From Saprospiraceae bacterium (GTDB lineage: Bacteria; Bacteroidota; Bacteroidia; Chitinophagales; Saprospiraceae), in the NCBI GenBank assembly GCA_019634045.1, contig JAHQWA010000256.1, forward strand, positions 1 to 34,266: DNA of 34,266 bases. The letters run 5' to 3'. Both the position numbers and the translations under genes were made by a program. Every line of letters starts with the position of its first letter. Within the stretch, counting starts at the first letter, position 1. Under the pieces are notes generated by a model. The model saw only the letters and a program-made list of their open reading frames with translations, searched no databases and had not been told where the DNA came from. Positions 1-7,939 of this stretch are shown piece after piece.

Positions 1-992
1 AATATGATGGGCAGTATGATCCGCAAGATTTTCGTGCTCCTTCCTATCTTCTCGCTTCAAATCCGCCTAAAAAACCTAGCTTACAAAATGACGCTCCTCG
101 TCTCAGCGCCGGAGCTGTTTGGCATACCTTCGAAGCCATGCAAGCGGTAGAACGGCCTAATTCGGAGGGGGACTGGCAGGCCTTCCCTTCTCGCCAGCGT
201 ATTGCTTGGAAGACGGGGACAAGTTTTGGGTTTCGGGATGCCTGGGCTATCGGTGTGAACCCGAGATTTGCCGTTGGTGTCTGGGCAGGAAATGCCGATG
301 GAGAGGGGCGTCCTAACTTGGTAGGGGTGAAAGCTGCTGCTCCTCTACTATTTGACATCTTCAGCCTTCTTCATTCCGTTGATGATCGGGATAAAGATTG
401 GTTCCTTACGCCCTACGATGATATGCAAGAAGTTGCGGTCTGTGCGGAGAGTGGTTTTCGGGCGACAGCACACTGTATCTCGGATACAATGCATGTCCCA
501 CTAGGCAGCCTTAAGGCCAAGGCCTGTCCGTATCATCAATTGCTGCATTTGGACCAAGCGGAAGCTTGGCAAGTAAATAGTAGTTGCTACCCAGTGGCAC
601 AAATCATACATAAGCCCTGGTTCGTACTTCCTCCCTTAGAAGCGTTTTATTTCAAAAAGAAAAACCCAGGCTATCAAGAAGCCCCGCCCCTTAAACCCGA
701 CTGTGAGGGAGATCACAACCAAAGGATTATGCAACTGATCTATCCCAAATACGCCACTCGGATCTATGTCCCCTTGGATTTAGATGGACAGCTGTCGAGA
801 ACGGTTTTCGAAGTAGCGCATCGTCAATCGGAAGCCACTATTCATTGGCATATCGATCAAGAATATTTGCAAAGTACACAGCATTTCCATAGCCTTGAAG
901 TAAACCCGGGGGTAGGTAAGCATACCCTCACCTTGGTGGATGAGTTTGGGAATCGTCTAGAACAAAAATTCGAAATTCTTAAAAAGGAATAA
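1..992 (+). CDS. pbpC: Penicillin-binding protein 1C, C-terminal part (5' truncated by window edge)
   Basis: This is the 3' end of a gene entering from the left; the reading frame is open from base 3, with no start in the window. The visible part contains the end of the penicillin-binding transpeptidase domain, with the KTG-box KTGTS encoded at 210-224 followed by FGFRDAWAIG, and then GVWAGN, typical of class A PBPs. The remaining ~190 residues match the layout of the PBP1C C-terminal (BiPBP_C-like) domain. PBP1C is a periplasmic peptidoglycan glycosyltransferase/transpeptidase anchored in the inner membrane. The glycosyltransferase and most of the transpeptidase domain lie outside the window. 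In many Gram-negatives pbpC follows an alpha-2-macroglobulin gene, which would lie further left. The first in-frame ATG (138) is internal and should not be used as the start. Confidence 0.88.
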   Translation, partial: YDGQYDPQDFRAPSYLLASNPPKKPSLQNDAPRLSAGAVWHTFEAMQAVERPNSEGDWQAFPSRQRIAWKTGTSFGFRDAWAIGVNPRFAVGVWAGNADGEGRPNLVGVKAAAPLLFDIFSLLHSVDDRDKDWFLTPYDDMQEVAVCAESGFRATAHCISDTMHVPLGSLKAKACPYHQLLHLDQAEAWQVNSSCYPVAQIIHKPWFVLPPLEAFYFKKKNPGYQEAPPLKPDCEGDHNQRIMQLIYPKYATRIYVPLDLDGQLSRTVFEVAHRQSEATIHWHIDQEYLQSTQHFHSLEVNPGVGKHTLTLVDEFGNRLEQKFEILKKE

Positions 993-1007
993 GCTTCTTT
1001 AATCCGC

Positions 1008-1038
1008 ATTGGTTATTGAAAAATTATTCTCAACTTTG
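1008..1038 (+). promoter_or_regulatory. Probable Bacteroidota-type promoter of the outer-membrane barrel gene
   Basis: ATTG at 1008-1011 and CAACTTTG at 1031-1038 are separated by exactly 19 bases. This is close to the phylum consensus TTTG-N19-TAnnTTTG, with one mismatch in each box. Transcription would begin near 1045, just before the ATG at 1060. This excludes the upstream in-frame TTG at 1009 as a start codon. Confidence 0.5.
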
Positions 1039-1059
1039 TCGCAACAAATTTTGTCCCTG

Positions 1060-2841
1060 ATGCATATGAGAATTATCCCAATTACCGCTCTATTTCTCCT
1101 TTCCTATTTTTCTATACTAGCTCAAGGAAGCCCTTTGCCGCTTGACAATACGAATGCTTATCACATCCTAGATCGACTGGAAATCAAGTCGGGAATCAAC
1201 CCTGCATTCCACAGTAATGTTAAACCTTATACGCGAGGTGATGCGACTCAATTTGCGATGCATATCGATACTTCACGAATTTTCCCCTTGACCGGAAAAG
1301 ACAGATTGGATTTGTACTATATTTTCAAAGACAACAATGAGTGGTTGGTTTGTCCAAGTTTCCCAACTCGAATTGGTGGATATCGGGAACGCATTAACCC
1401 GGAAACAAGCTTAACGCAGGTGGAAGCGTGTATGGAGAATAGTAGATACACTTTAGGCCGCAGGCCACTTTTCAACACCTTCTACAATACTCCAGCCAAC
1501 CTTTATGAAGTCAATGATAAATACTTTCATCTACGCGTTAATCCCCTGCTGAATTTCAATATTGCCAATGCTGCCGATGATGATCAACCTGTTTTCTTAA
1601 ATCAACGCGGAGTGGTCATCCGTGGAGGAATCGATGATCGTATCTATTTCATGGCCAACTTGCTAGAGTCCCAAGCCCGCTTTCCGGACTATGTAAATGA
1701 TTATATTGATCAAAACAAAGTGCTACCGGGCTTCGGCTTCCTGAAAACGTACCGATCCAATTTATTTGATATTGAAAATGGCTATGACTTCTTGAACGGA
1801 CAAGGGGTACTAGGCTTCAACGTCACTCGACATGTGGGACTTCAATTTGGATATGGCACCAACTTCATCGGTAATGGTTATCGCTCATTAATCCTGTCGA
1901 ATTTCAGCAACAACTATCTCTATCTCAAAGCCAATTGGAAGGTGTGGAAATTCCACTATCAAAATATCTTTGCAGAATTGAGTAGCACTCCTCCCCGCTT
2001 GGTCAGTCAAAATGATCCCCTGCCTAAAAAGTACATGGCCTTACACCATCTCAGCTTCGATATCACCCCTACACTCAATGTGGGGATCTTCGAATCTGTC
2101 ATTTTTAGTCGTCAAAATAATTTTGAGTTCCATTACTTGGTTCCGATCATCTTGTATCGCGCCCTGGAACAGGGTTTGAATAGCCCGGATAATGTCCTCA
2201 TTGGTATGGATGCCAAATGGAATGCCTTCAAGAAAATGCAATTATATGCTCAATTGCAGATGGATGAATTCAAGTTCAATGAGTTGTTCATAGATCGCAG
2301 GGGTTGGTGGGCCAATAAGTATGGTATTCAATTGGGCCTCAAGTACATTGACCTTTTCGGTATCGACCATCTGGATGTGCAATTGGAGTACAACCGAGTG
2401 AGACCTTTCACGTATACCCATCGTACTATCGAAGGAAGCTACACACACTATTTTCAACCTTTAGCCCATCCGTTGGGGGCCAATTTTAGTGAAAGCCTGG
2501 TTCGCGTTCGTTATCAGCCCACGCGAAAGTTAAGCTTTGAGGCACGTCTGATCAGCGCAAATACGGGTGAGGATGTTGATTCCACCAATTGGGGAACGAA
2601 CCTGTTGGTCTCTCATGAGACCCGGGAGCAAGAGTTCGACAACAGCATTGGGCAAGGAGTAAGTACGAGAATCTTGCTAGGTGGCCTGGAAGCCAGCTAT
2701 CAGATCCGGCACAATATATTCTTGGATCTACAATATTTTTATCGAAGAAAAGACAGCGACCTCGCTGAAAGGGATAACACGACACAGTACTTGGGTGCTG
2801 GTATCCGCATGAATATGGGGAAGTGGCGGCAAGATTATTAG
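1060..2841 (+). CDS. RemB/Wzi-like outer-membrane beta-barrel protein
   Basis: The protein is about 593 residues and begins with a signal peptide (MHMRIIPITALFLLSYF... ending near LAQG). The body is rich in aromatic, alternating beta-strand sequence throughout and ends with a strand-like GAGIRMNMGKWRQDY tail. The central block (HLSFDITPTLNVGIFES, then YLVPIILYRALEQGL, then GMDAKWN) resembles the capsule-assembly Wzi family and the gliding-associated RemB proteins of Bacteroidota. I infer an outer-membrane barrel with a role in surface polysaccharide or motility; the exact function is not shown by the sequence. I chose ATG 1060 (or 1066, two codons later) because the signal peptide starts there and the probable promoter overlaps the earlier TTG at 1009. 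The gene stands alone, 16 bases after the pbpC stop if measured from that TTG, with its own promoter. Confidence 0.72.
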   Translation: MHMRIIPITALFLLSYFSILAQGSPLPLDNTNAYHILDRLEIKSGINPAFHSNVKPYTRGDATQFAMHIDTSRIFPLTGKDRLDLYYIFKDNNEWLVCPSFPTRIGGYRERINPETSLTQVEACMENSRYTLGRRPLFNTFYNTPANLYEVNDKYFHLRVNPLLNFNIANAADDDQPVFLNQRGVVIRGGIDDRIYFMANLLESQARFPDYVNDYIDQNKVLPGFGFLKTYRSNLFDIENGYDFLNGQGVLGFNVTRHVGLQFGYGTNFIGNGYRSLILSNFSNNYLYLKANWKVWKFHYQNIFAELSSTPPRLVSQNDPLPKKYMALHHLSFDITPTLNVGIFESVIFSRQNNFEFHYLVPIILYRALEQGLNSPDNVLIGMDAKWNAFKKMQLYAQLQMDEFKFNELFIDRRGWWANKYGIQLGLKYIDLFGIDHLDVQLEYNRVRPFTYTHRTIEGSYTHYFQPLAHPLGANFSESLVRVRYQPTRKLSFEARLISANTGEDVDSTNWGTNLLVSHETREQEFDNSIGQGVSTRILLGGLEASYQIRHNIFLDLQYFYRRKDSDLAERDNTTQYLGAGIRMNMGKWRQDY

Positions 2842-2866
2842 GCTTCCCTACCCCTATTTTTTTCAT

Positions 2867-3967
2867 CTACACGACAGGCTTAACGAGCCTAAAGACCACC
2901 CTACGGTTCTTGCGACGTCCTTCAGAAGTATTGTTGGGCGCTATTGGAAACTTCTCTCCAAATCCCCTGGCCTTAATCTGCCGTTTCGGGATGCCACGGC
3001 TCCGTAAGTAATCGGCAATGGCCTTCGCGCGGAGTTGTGATAACTCTTCATTTCGCTTGGCGTTCCCGCTTCCATCCGTAAAGGTATTGATCTCCATAAC
3101 TGCTTTCGGGTGTTCGCGTAGATAACGGAGAATCTTATTGATTTCTTCCAGAGCAGCGCCTTGTGGTTTCGATTGTCCAGAAGCGAATTGCAATCGCGGC
3201 AGGATCAATTCTTTTCCTTTTGACAATAACTGAACCGCTGACTTATTCAATCGGCCTAAAGGAGCCACTTTTGTAAACACCAATTTCTCAAAGCAGATTT
3301 CGTGACGATTCACATACCTGCCTGTCGCTGCGGTCACGCCCCAGTACACCTTAGAATTTCCACCAAATATTTCCTTGATAATATCTCCTGTATAGCTGAG
3401 CACTTGCTTTCCATCGATCAGTAGGCTCATTCGCTGTGCAGAAGGTTGCCATTGCACCCGTACCATATGATCTTTGCAATCCTCGATATTTGTGATGCGA
3501 TTGGGGCCAGCCAGGCTCCAGGCGTGATGCGGGCGGCCATTGGCCATGAGGGCGACGTGATCATCGTAAGGGTCTTCTAAATGGCCATTTCTGTAGGTAT
3601 CTACCTCTAAGCCTAACGAAGGATACAATCCCGCAAACCCTATGCCTTCGCCACGATATCCTTGTCGGCCTAAATAAGGATGAAAAACGAGTACCATCCC
3701 ATCCGCGCCCCATTGATTTTCGCAGCCTAGAAACAACTTTAATTCCATATCGAAAGGCTGCCGAAGATCTATGGCCGTTTTATACCAAATCGAACCAGAC
3801 ATCCATTGAGTAGCCGACGTCAAGCTATAACAACCGTTTCCGTTAAAGAAAGCTCCACCAGAAGCAATAAAATCATCGGCAGTTGGCGTGGGGACTCTTT
3901 GCCCTAGAAGGTTTGTATTGAAAAGGACGAGAAAGAAGAAGACGGATAGGAACAACTTTCTAGACAT
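2867..3967 (-). CDS. Secreted L-type lectin domain / OmpA-like domain fusion protein
   Basis: The protein is 366 residues from the ATG at 3967. A TTG eight codons upstream is also open, but the signal peptide (MSRKLFLSVFFFLVLFNTNLLGQ) begins at the ATG. Residues ~25-225 look like a legume-type (L-type) lectin sandwich: a mixed-strand domain with GADGMVLVFHP, then GIGFAGLYPSLGLEVDTY, then DDHVALMANG, where acidic and Asn/Asp residues of such lectins bind calcium and sugar. Residues ~245-366 are an OmpA C-terminal domain with LQFASG, NTFTDGSGNAKRNEELS, RAKAIADYL and the peptidoglycan-contact end GRRKNRRVVF. The product is therefore likely periplasmic or outer-membrane associated, bound to peptidoglycan by one end and to a glycan by the other. 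The glycan specificity is unknown. The gene is convergent with the preceding barrel gene (25-base gap). Confidence 0.8.
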   Translation of the reverse strand: MSRKLFLSVFFFLVLFNTNLLGQRVPTPTADDFIASGGAFFNGNGCYSLTSATQWMSGSIWYKTAIDLRQPFDMELKLFLGCENQWGADGMVLVFHPYLGRQGYRGEGIGFAGLYPSLGLEVDTYRNGHLEDPYDDHVALMANGRPHHAWSLAGPNRITNIEDCKDHMVRVQWQPSAQRMSLLIDGKQVLSYTGDIIKEIFGGNSKVYWGVTAATGRYVNRHEICFEKLVFTKVAPLGRLNKSAVQLLSKGKELILPRLQFASGQSKPQGAALEEINKILRYLREHPKAVMEINTFTDGSGNAKRNEELSQLRAKAIADYLRSRGIPKRQIKARGFGEKFPIAPNNTSEGRRKNRRVVFRLVKPVV

Positions 3968-4079
3968 AAGCAGGGTGTTTCTTAAGGGCAATATAATCCG
4001 AACACAGGCACTTTAATTTATTGTAAAATCCTGATTTACCTGTCCTTTTTTGCAGAGTTTAACTTAATTTAACTACTCA

Positions 4080-4100
4080 AGTAGCGTGACACTACTTATT
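4080..4100. promoter_or_regulatory. Short palindrome upstream of the unrecognised gene
   Basis: AAGTAG and CTACTT flank a 7-base centre (cgtgaca), about 20-40 bases before the ATG at 4120. It may be an operator or a small 5'-leader hairpin. No conserved promoter box is visible beside it, so this is a weak call. Confidence 0.25.
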
Positions 4101-4119
4101 GTTTACCTAAATCCAACCT

Positions 4120-4854
4120 ATGAGCTTCTATAAGATAATTGATGGTCAACGATATGACAGAAAAGTACTGGAATTAGCAGAAGAACTTATCCAAGGTCAA
4201 GGAGATGGACGCATATCCCGTGATGATGCAACTCAGCTACTGGAATCGGTCCAAGATGGAAGAGGCATTACTGAAACGGAAAATAGAAGCCTGTTTTACA
4301 TTCTGGAAAATTACAAATTCACGGATAGCGCCAAGGAATGGCTATCAGGTAGCTTGTCCGTAAACGCTCCTATTGAGTTAACCGCAAGGATTAGTAATAT
4401 CATCGAAGATGAATATGATATGCAGCGGTTGAGCCTTGAGTACAGCCTAGAAGAAATTGAGGCGCAGGAGGCCTTGCCGCACAACCAGGTAAGTTTTATC
4501 AAAGCCCTCCGCTTGGCCCTTGAAACCCTACTTACAGATGGAGAGGACGCAGAGGCACCACGAAGTATTATCATCAATGTATACGAACTATTCCCAGGAG
4601 AGGTCGATCGAGCAGAGGAATTGATACAGTCTAGATTGCGAGAACATCTCATGGACGCCAGTCTACAATTGCTCCCGAATATGGATTGGACGGATCGAGA
4701 TCAAGATTTTGACTTTAATCCACCTGAAAATGGAGAATCGGCGGCAGATAGCTGGATCTTTGGCTTGTATATGCCCTCCCTATCCGATCATTTTTACTGG
4801 ATTATTGTAGATCGGACAGGGGGAGCTTCGCCTTACGTGTATGGCTTTAATTAA
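4120..4854 (+). CDS. Unrecognised soluble protein with two EF-hand-like loops
   Basis: This 244-residue acidic protein has no signal peptide or membrane segment, so it is probably cytoplasmic. Residues 1-75 form what looks like a compact helical module: IDGQRYDRKVLELAEEL, then GQGDGRISRDDATQLL, then QDGRGITETENRSLFYIL, then NYKFTDSAKEWL. The two DGR loops each precede a helix and resemble degenerate EF-hands. From memory, similar N-terminal modules (IDG...YDR..., GxGDGRIS, NYKWT..A..W) recur in unrelated Gram-negative proteins, but I cannot confirm this here. The middle is charged and probably helical. The C-terminus (SWIFGLYMPSLSDHFYWIIVDRTGG) is aromatic and beta-like. The gene stands alone, divergent from the lectin gene and followed directly by a large palindrome. 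I assign no function. Confidence 0.7.
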   Translation: MSFYKIIDGQRYDRKVLELAEELIQGQGDGRISRDDATQLLESVQDGRGITETENRSLFYILENYKFTDSAKEWLSGSLSVNAPIELTARISNIIEDEYDMQRLSLEYSLEEIEAQEALPHNQVSFIKALRLALETLLTDGEDAEAPRSIIINVYELFPGEVDRAEELIQSRLREHLMDASLQLLPNMDWTDRDQDFDFNPPENGESAADSWIFGLYMPSLSDHFYWIIVDRTGGASPYVYGFN

Positions 4855-4857
4855 AGG

Positions 4858-5021
4858 TAAGCACCAAATCAAAATTATCTATAGTTAATGACGGCGACTT
4901 TTTAGTAGACTCTTCGTTGCTCAAAGCCTCACGTAGCTAAGGCTATGCTCGGTTTTCGCGCCTCGATTCTACTAAAAATTCACACCTCTTTTTCCTATAC
5001 ATAATTATGCTCTGGTGCTTA
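4858..5021. repeat. 164-bp imperfect palindrome, MITE-like
   Basis: The two ends are exact inverted copies (TAAGCACCA at 4858-4866 and TGGTGCTTA at 5013-5021). The symmetry continues inward with mismatches: an AATTAT-TATAG block, a TTTTTAGTAGA block, and a GCnnAAAnCC block towards the centre. It sits between two convergent genes, 3 bases after the stop at 4854 and 12 bases before the cysN stop. No reading frame is present. It could be a miniature inverted-repeat element or a large bidirectional terminator. Copy number elsewhere in the genome would decide this. Confidence 0.65.
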
Positions 5022-5033
5022 TACCGAAAAGGA

Positions 5034-6290
5034 CTAGATAATCATGCCAGCCCCTACTGTTTCATTTGTGCCTTCGTCAATGAAGATTAGGCTACCAGTA
5101 TTCCGATTGCGACGGTAGGGATCAACAAATAGCGGTTTGGTTGTTCTAATTTGCACCCGAGCGATATCATTCATTTTGATCACCTTGTCTTCTTCGTTGC
5201 GATGTAAGGTATTGATATCCAATTTGTATCGGATTCCCTTTACAATACATCGAACATCCATCGTGGTGTGCAGAATGGAATACTTACCGCGCATTTGCAA
5301 CGGACGATCACTAAACCAACAAACCATCACTTCAACATCTTGAGTAACGTCAGGTTGGTTGTTTTCGCGAACGATCATATCTCCCCTACTTAGATCATAA
5401 TCATCTTCCAGAAGGAGCGTCACAGACATAGGTGCATGAGCTTCCTCTACCTCTCCGTCAAAGGTATTGATCTTGGCAATGGTTGAAGTAAAACCCGTAG
5501 GCAGGAGCATTACCTTATCTCCTTTCTTAAATACGCCCCCAGATACTCGGCCTGCATATCCTCGATAATCGTGAAACTCATCCGTATAAGGTCGAATCAC
5601 ATATTGTACCGGGAAACGACAATCGATAAAGTTGTGATCACTTCCGATGTGTACATTTTCCAATGCATACAAAAGCGTTCCGCCTTGATACCAAGACATG
5701 TTTTTGGAAGGCTCCACCACATTATCGCCATTCAAAGCTGACATTGGGATAAAATGAACGTCCTTAACATCCAATTTGTAGGAGAAGGCGGCAAACTCAT
5801 CCTTGATCTTTTCATATACCTCCTGTGAATAATCCACCAGGTCCATCTTATTGATACAGATGATCAAATGAGGAATCTGCAATAGGGAGGCGATAAAGGC
5901 GTGACGACGTGTTTGCTCTACAATCCCGTTTCGAGCATCAATCAAAACCAGGGCTACATTGGCGGTGGAGGCTCCGGTCACCATATTCCGCGTGTATTGG
6001 ATGTGGCCCGGCGTATCCGCAATGATAAACTTACGCTTAGGAGTTGAAAAGTAACGATAGGCCACATCAATTGTGATCCCTTGTTCTCTTTCAGCCTTCA
6101 ATCCATCCGTGAGCAGCGCGAGATTAACGCCCTCTTCCCCTCTTTTTTCACTAGTTGTCTTAACCGCCTCATACTGGTCCTCAAAAATGGACTTGCTATC
6201 GTATAGTAAACGTCCGATCAGCGTACTCGTCCCATCATCCACACTTCCTGCCGTCGTAAAACGTAATAATTCATTATTTTGAAAATCCAT
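5034..6290 (-). CDS. cysN: Sulfate adenylyltransferase subunit 1 (GTPase subunit)
   Basis: This is the regulatory GTPase subunit of ATP sulfurylase, which with CysD makes APS from sulfate and ATP. At 418 residues it is normal length for CysN without a fused kinase. The EF-Tu-like GTPase domain comes first: P-loop GSVDDGTSTLIGR at residues 15-27, switch region AEREQGITIDVAYRYF, DTPGH, then NKMD. A beta-barrel domain 2 region (YAGRVSGGVFKKGDKV) and a C-terminal barrel follow. One oddity: the P-loop lysine (GxxxxGK[ST]) is replaced by threonine 21, codon ACG at 6228-6230 on the reverse strand, while all other GTPase motifs are intact. It is the last gene of the operon, 69 bases after cysD. A large palindrome lies just beyond its stop. 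Confidence 0.95.
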   Translation of the reverse strand: MDFQNNELLRFTTAGSVDDGTSTLIGRLLYDSKSIFEDQYEAVKTTSEKRGEEGVNLALLTDGLKAEREQGITIDVAYRYFSTPKRKFIIADTPGHIQYTRNMVTGASTANVALVLIDARNGIVEQTRRHAFIASLLQIPHLIICINKMDLVDYSQEVYEKIKDEFAAFSYKLDVKDVHFIPMSALNGDNVVEPSKNMSWYQGGTLLYALENVHIGSDHNFIDCRFPVQYVIRPYTDEFHDYRGYAGRVSGGVFKKGDKVMLLPTGFTSTIAKINTFDGEVEEAHAPMSVTLLLEDDYDLSRGDMIVRENNQPDVTQDVEVMVCWFSDRPLQMRGKYSILHTTMDVRCIVKGIRYKLDINTLHRNEEDKVIKMNDIARVQIRTTKPLFVDPYRRNRNTGSLIFIDEGTNETVGAGMII

Positions 6291-6359
6291 AACTGATTTA
6301 TTTTCGACCTTGAATAGAGTTTTGACTCTCTCAAGTCATTCAAGTCTTTAAGGTGCTTC

Positions 6360-7262
6360 CTAAAAATATCCTTGTTTTTTCCGGTCCTCCATGGCTGTTT
6401 CTGAGCGCTTATCATCCGCTCTACCCCCTCTTTCTGTTTTGCGGGCAGTAGATACTTCAATAATAATATCCTCGATCGAAGCTGCTTCAGAAGGCCAAAC
6501 ACCGGTACAAGTCACATCCCCGATTGTACGGCATCGTACCATCATTTCTTCAACTTGCTCTTCCGGTTTTTTCATAATGAAAGGAGAATCTGCCATATAG
6601 ATACCATCTCGCAGGAAAACCTTTCGCTTGTGCGCAAAATATAGACTTGGCAATTCCACCTCCTCGATTGCGAGATATTGCCAAACATCCAGTTCAGTCC
6701 AGTTACTGATCGGAAATACCCGAAAATGCTCTCCAAATTGCTTTTTACCGTTGAACAGATTCCATAATTCTGGCCGTTGGTTTTTTGGATCCCATTGTCC
6801 GAACTCATCTCGGTGAGAAAAGAAACGTTCCTTGGCTCTAGCTTTTTCCTCGTCACGTCGGGCGCCGCCAAGTGCGGCATCGTACTTACCTTTTTCCAAA
6901 GCTTCTAACAAGGCCGTAGTCTGTAGATAATTTCTACTAGCATTATAGCCTTTTTCTTCTACCACCAGGCCTTTATCGATAGCTTCTTGAACAGAGCCTA
7001 CTATTAATCTGGCTCCAGATTTCTCGACCATTGCATCGCGATATTCAATAGTCTCGGGGAAATTATGCCCGGTATCGATATGCAGCAAAGGAAATGGAAT
7101 TTTTGCTGGATAAAAGGCCTTCATAGCCAGGTGGGTCATCAGGATGGAATCCTTACCCCCAGAGAACATCAACACAGGATTTTCAAATTGTGCAGCTACT
7201 TCTCTCAAGACAAAGATCGATTCCGCTTCGAGTTCCTTCAAATGATTGAGATGATAACTCAT
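6360..7262 (-). CDS. cysD: Sulfate adenylyltransferase subunit 2 (catalytic subunit)
   Basis: This is the catalytic subunit of ATP sulfurylase. At 300 residues it is the usual length. It carries the PP-loop of adenylyl-transferring enzymes (MFSGGKDSILMTHLA, near residues 32-46), followed by PLLHIDTGHNFPET, GGARRDEEKARAKER with the Lys/Arg-rich active-site loop, and ISNWTELDVWQYL. The C-terminus (RCRTIGDVTCTGVWPSEA, then TARKTERGGRADD) is typical of CysD. The start is the ATG at 7262. It lies 31 bases after the cysC stop in the same operon. With CysN it supplies APS to the CysC kinase upstream. Confidence 0.97.
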   Translation of the reverse strand: MSYHLNHLKELEAESIFVLREVAAQFENPVLMFSGGKDSILMTHLAMKAFYPAKIPFPLLHIDTGHNFPETIEYRDAMVEKSGARLIVGSVQEAIDKGLVVEEKGYNASRNYLQTTALLEALEKGKYDAALGGARRDEEKARAKERFFSHRDEFGQWDPKNQRPELWNLFNGKKQFGEHFRVFPISNWTELDVWQYLAIEEVELPSLYFAHKRKVFLRDGIYMADSPFIMKKPEEQVEEMMVRCRTIGDVTCTGVWPSEAASIEDIIIEVSTARKTERGGRADDKRSETAMEDRKKQGYF

Positions 7263-7293
7263 TGGGAGAATTTTAGGTCAAATATGAATAAGA

Positions 7294-7896
7294 TTATAAT
7301 TGAATTTCAGGTATCGTTTTTTGGAAAAGGAGTTCTACCCCTTCTGCCAAACTTAGTTCGTGCGTCTTAATTTCTAAAAAGGGGGTGAGGGGTGCCTCAT
7401 AGGGCGAATCAATGCCCGTAAAGCCCTTAATCTGCCCGCTACGCGCCTTTTGATATAAGCCTTTGACATCGCGCTTTTCACATTCCTCAAGCGGCGCATT
7501 TACGAAGACTTCCAAAAAATCCTCTTCTCCGATTATCTCTGCCGCCATCTTTCTGATAGTTCGAGTCGGACTGATAAAAGAAGCCAAAATAATAAGCCCA
7601 CTATGTGCGTACAAGCGGGCTACCTCTGCTATCCTTCTAATATTTTCGGTGCGATCTTCGACACTAAATCCCAGGTTTTTGTTGATGCCCGATCGAATGT
7701 TATCTCCATCCAGCACTTGTGGGAAATAGCCAGCTTCGAACAATCGACGCTCCAAGTGTTGGGCGATCGTACTCTTCCCGGAACCGGAAAGCCCCGTCAA
7801 CCAAAGTACTTTGCCTTTTTGGCCAAGTCTTTGCTCCCGTTCTGCTCTACTCAGTAATCGGTCAAAAATCGGATGTATGTTGGTACTTTCTGTCAA
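7294..7896 (-). CDS. cysC: Adenylylsulfate (APS) kinase, probable TTG start
   Basis: It phosphorylates APS to PAPS, the sulfate donor for reduction or sulfotransfer. The P-loop GLSGSGKST, the substrate loop DGDNIRSGINKNLGFS and the RTENIRRIAEVA segment are all intact. FISPTRTIR and GIDSPYEAP follow. The frame is open back to an ATG at 8019, but that would place 41 extra basic residues over the end of the DUF2061 gene in another frame. The family N-terminus (...NIHPIFDRLLSRAEREQR) begins just after a TTG at 7894-7896. This gives a 200-residue protein, the normal CysC length, 43 bases after the DUF2061 stop. I therefore prefer the TTG start. The enzyme is cytoplasmic. Confidence 0.9.
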   Translation of the reverse strand: MTESTNIHPIFDRLLSRAEREQRLGQKGKVLWLTGLSGSGKSTIAQHLERRLFEAGYFPQVLDGDNIRSGINKNLGFSVEDRTENIRRIAEVARLYAHSGLIILASFISPTRTIRKMAAEIIGEEDFLEVFVNAPLEECEKRDVKGLYQKARSGQIKGFTGIDSPYEAPLTPFLEIKTHELSLAEGVELLFQKTIPEIQL

Positions 7897-7939
7897 AATA
7901 GAACTCGTATTTATGCGCTTAAAAACAATACGTCTCGTT

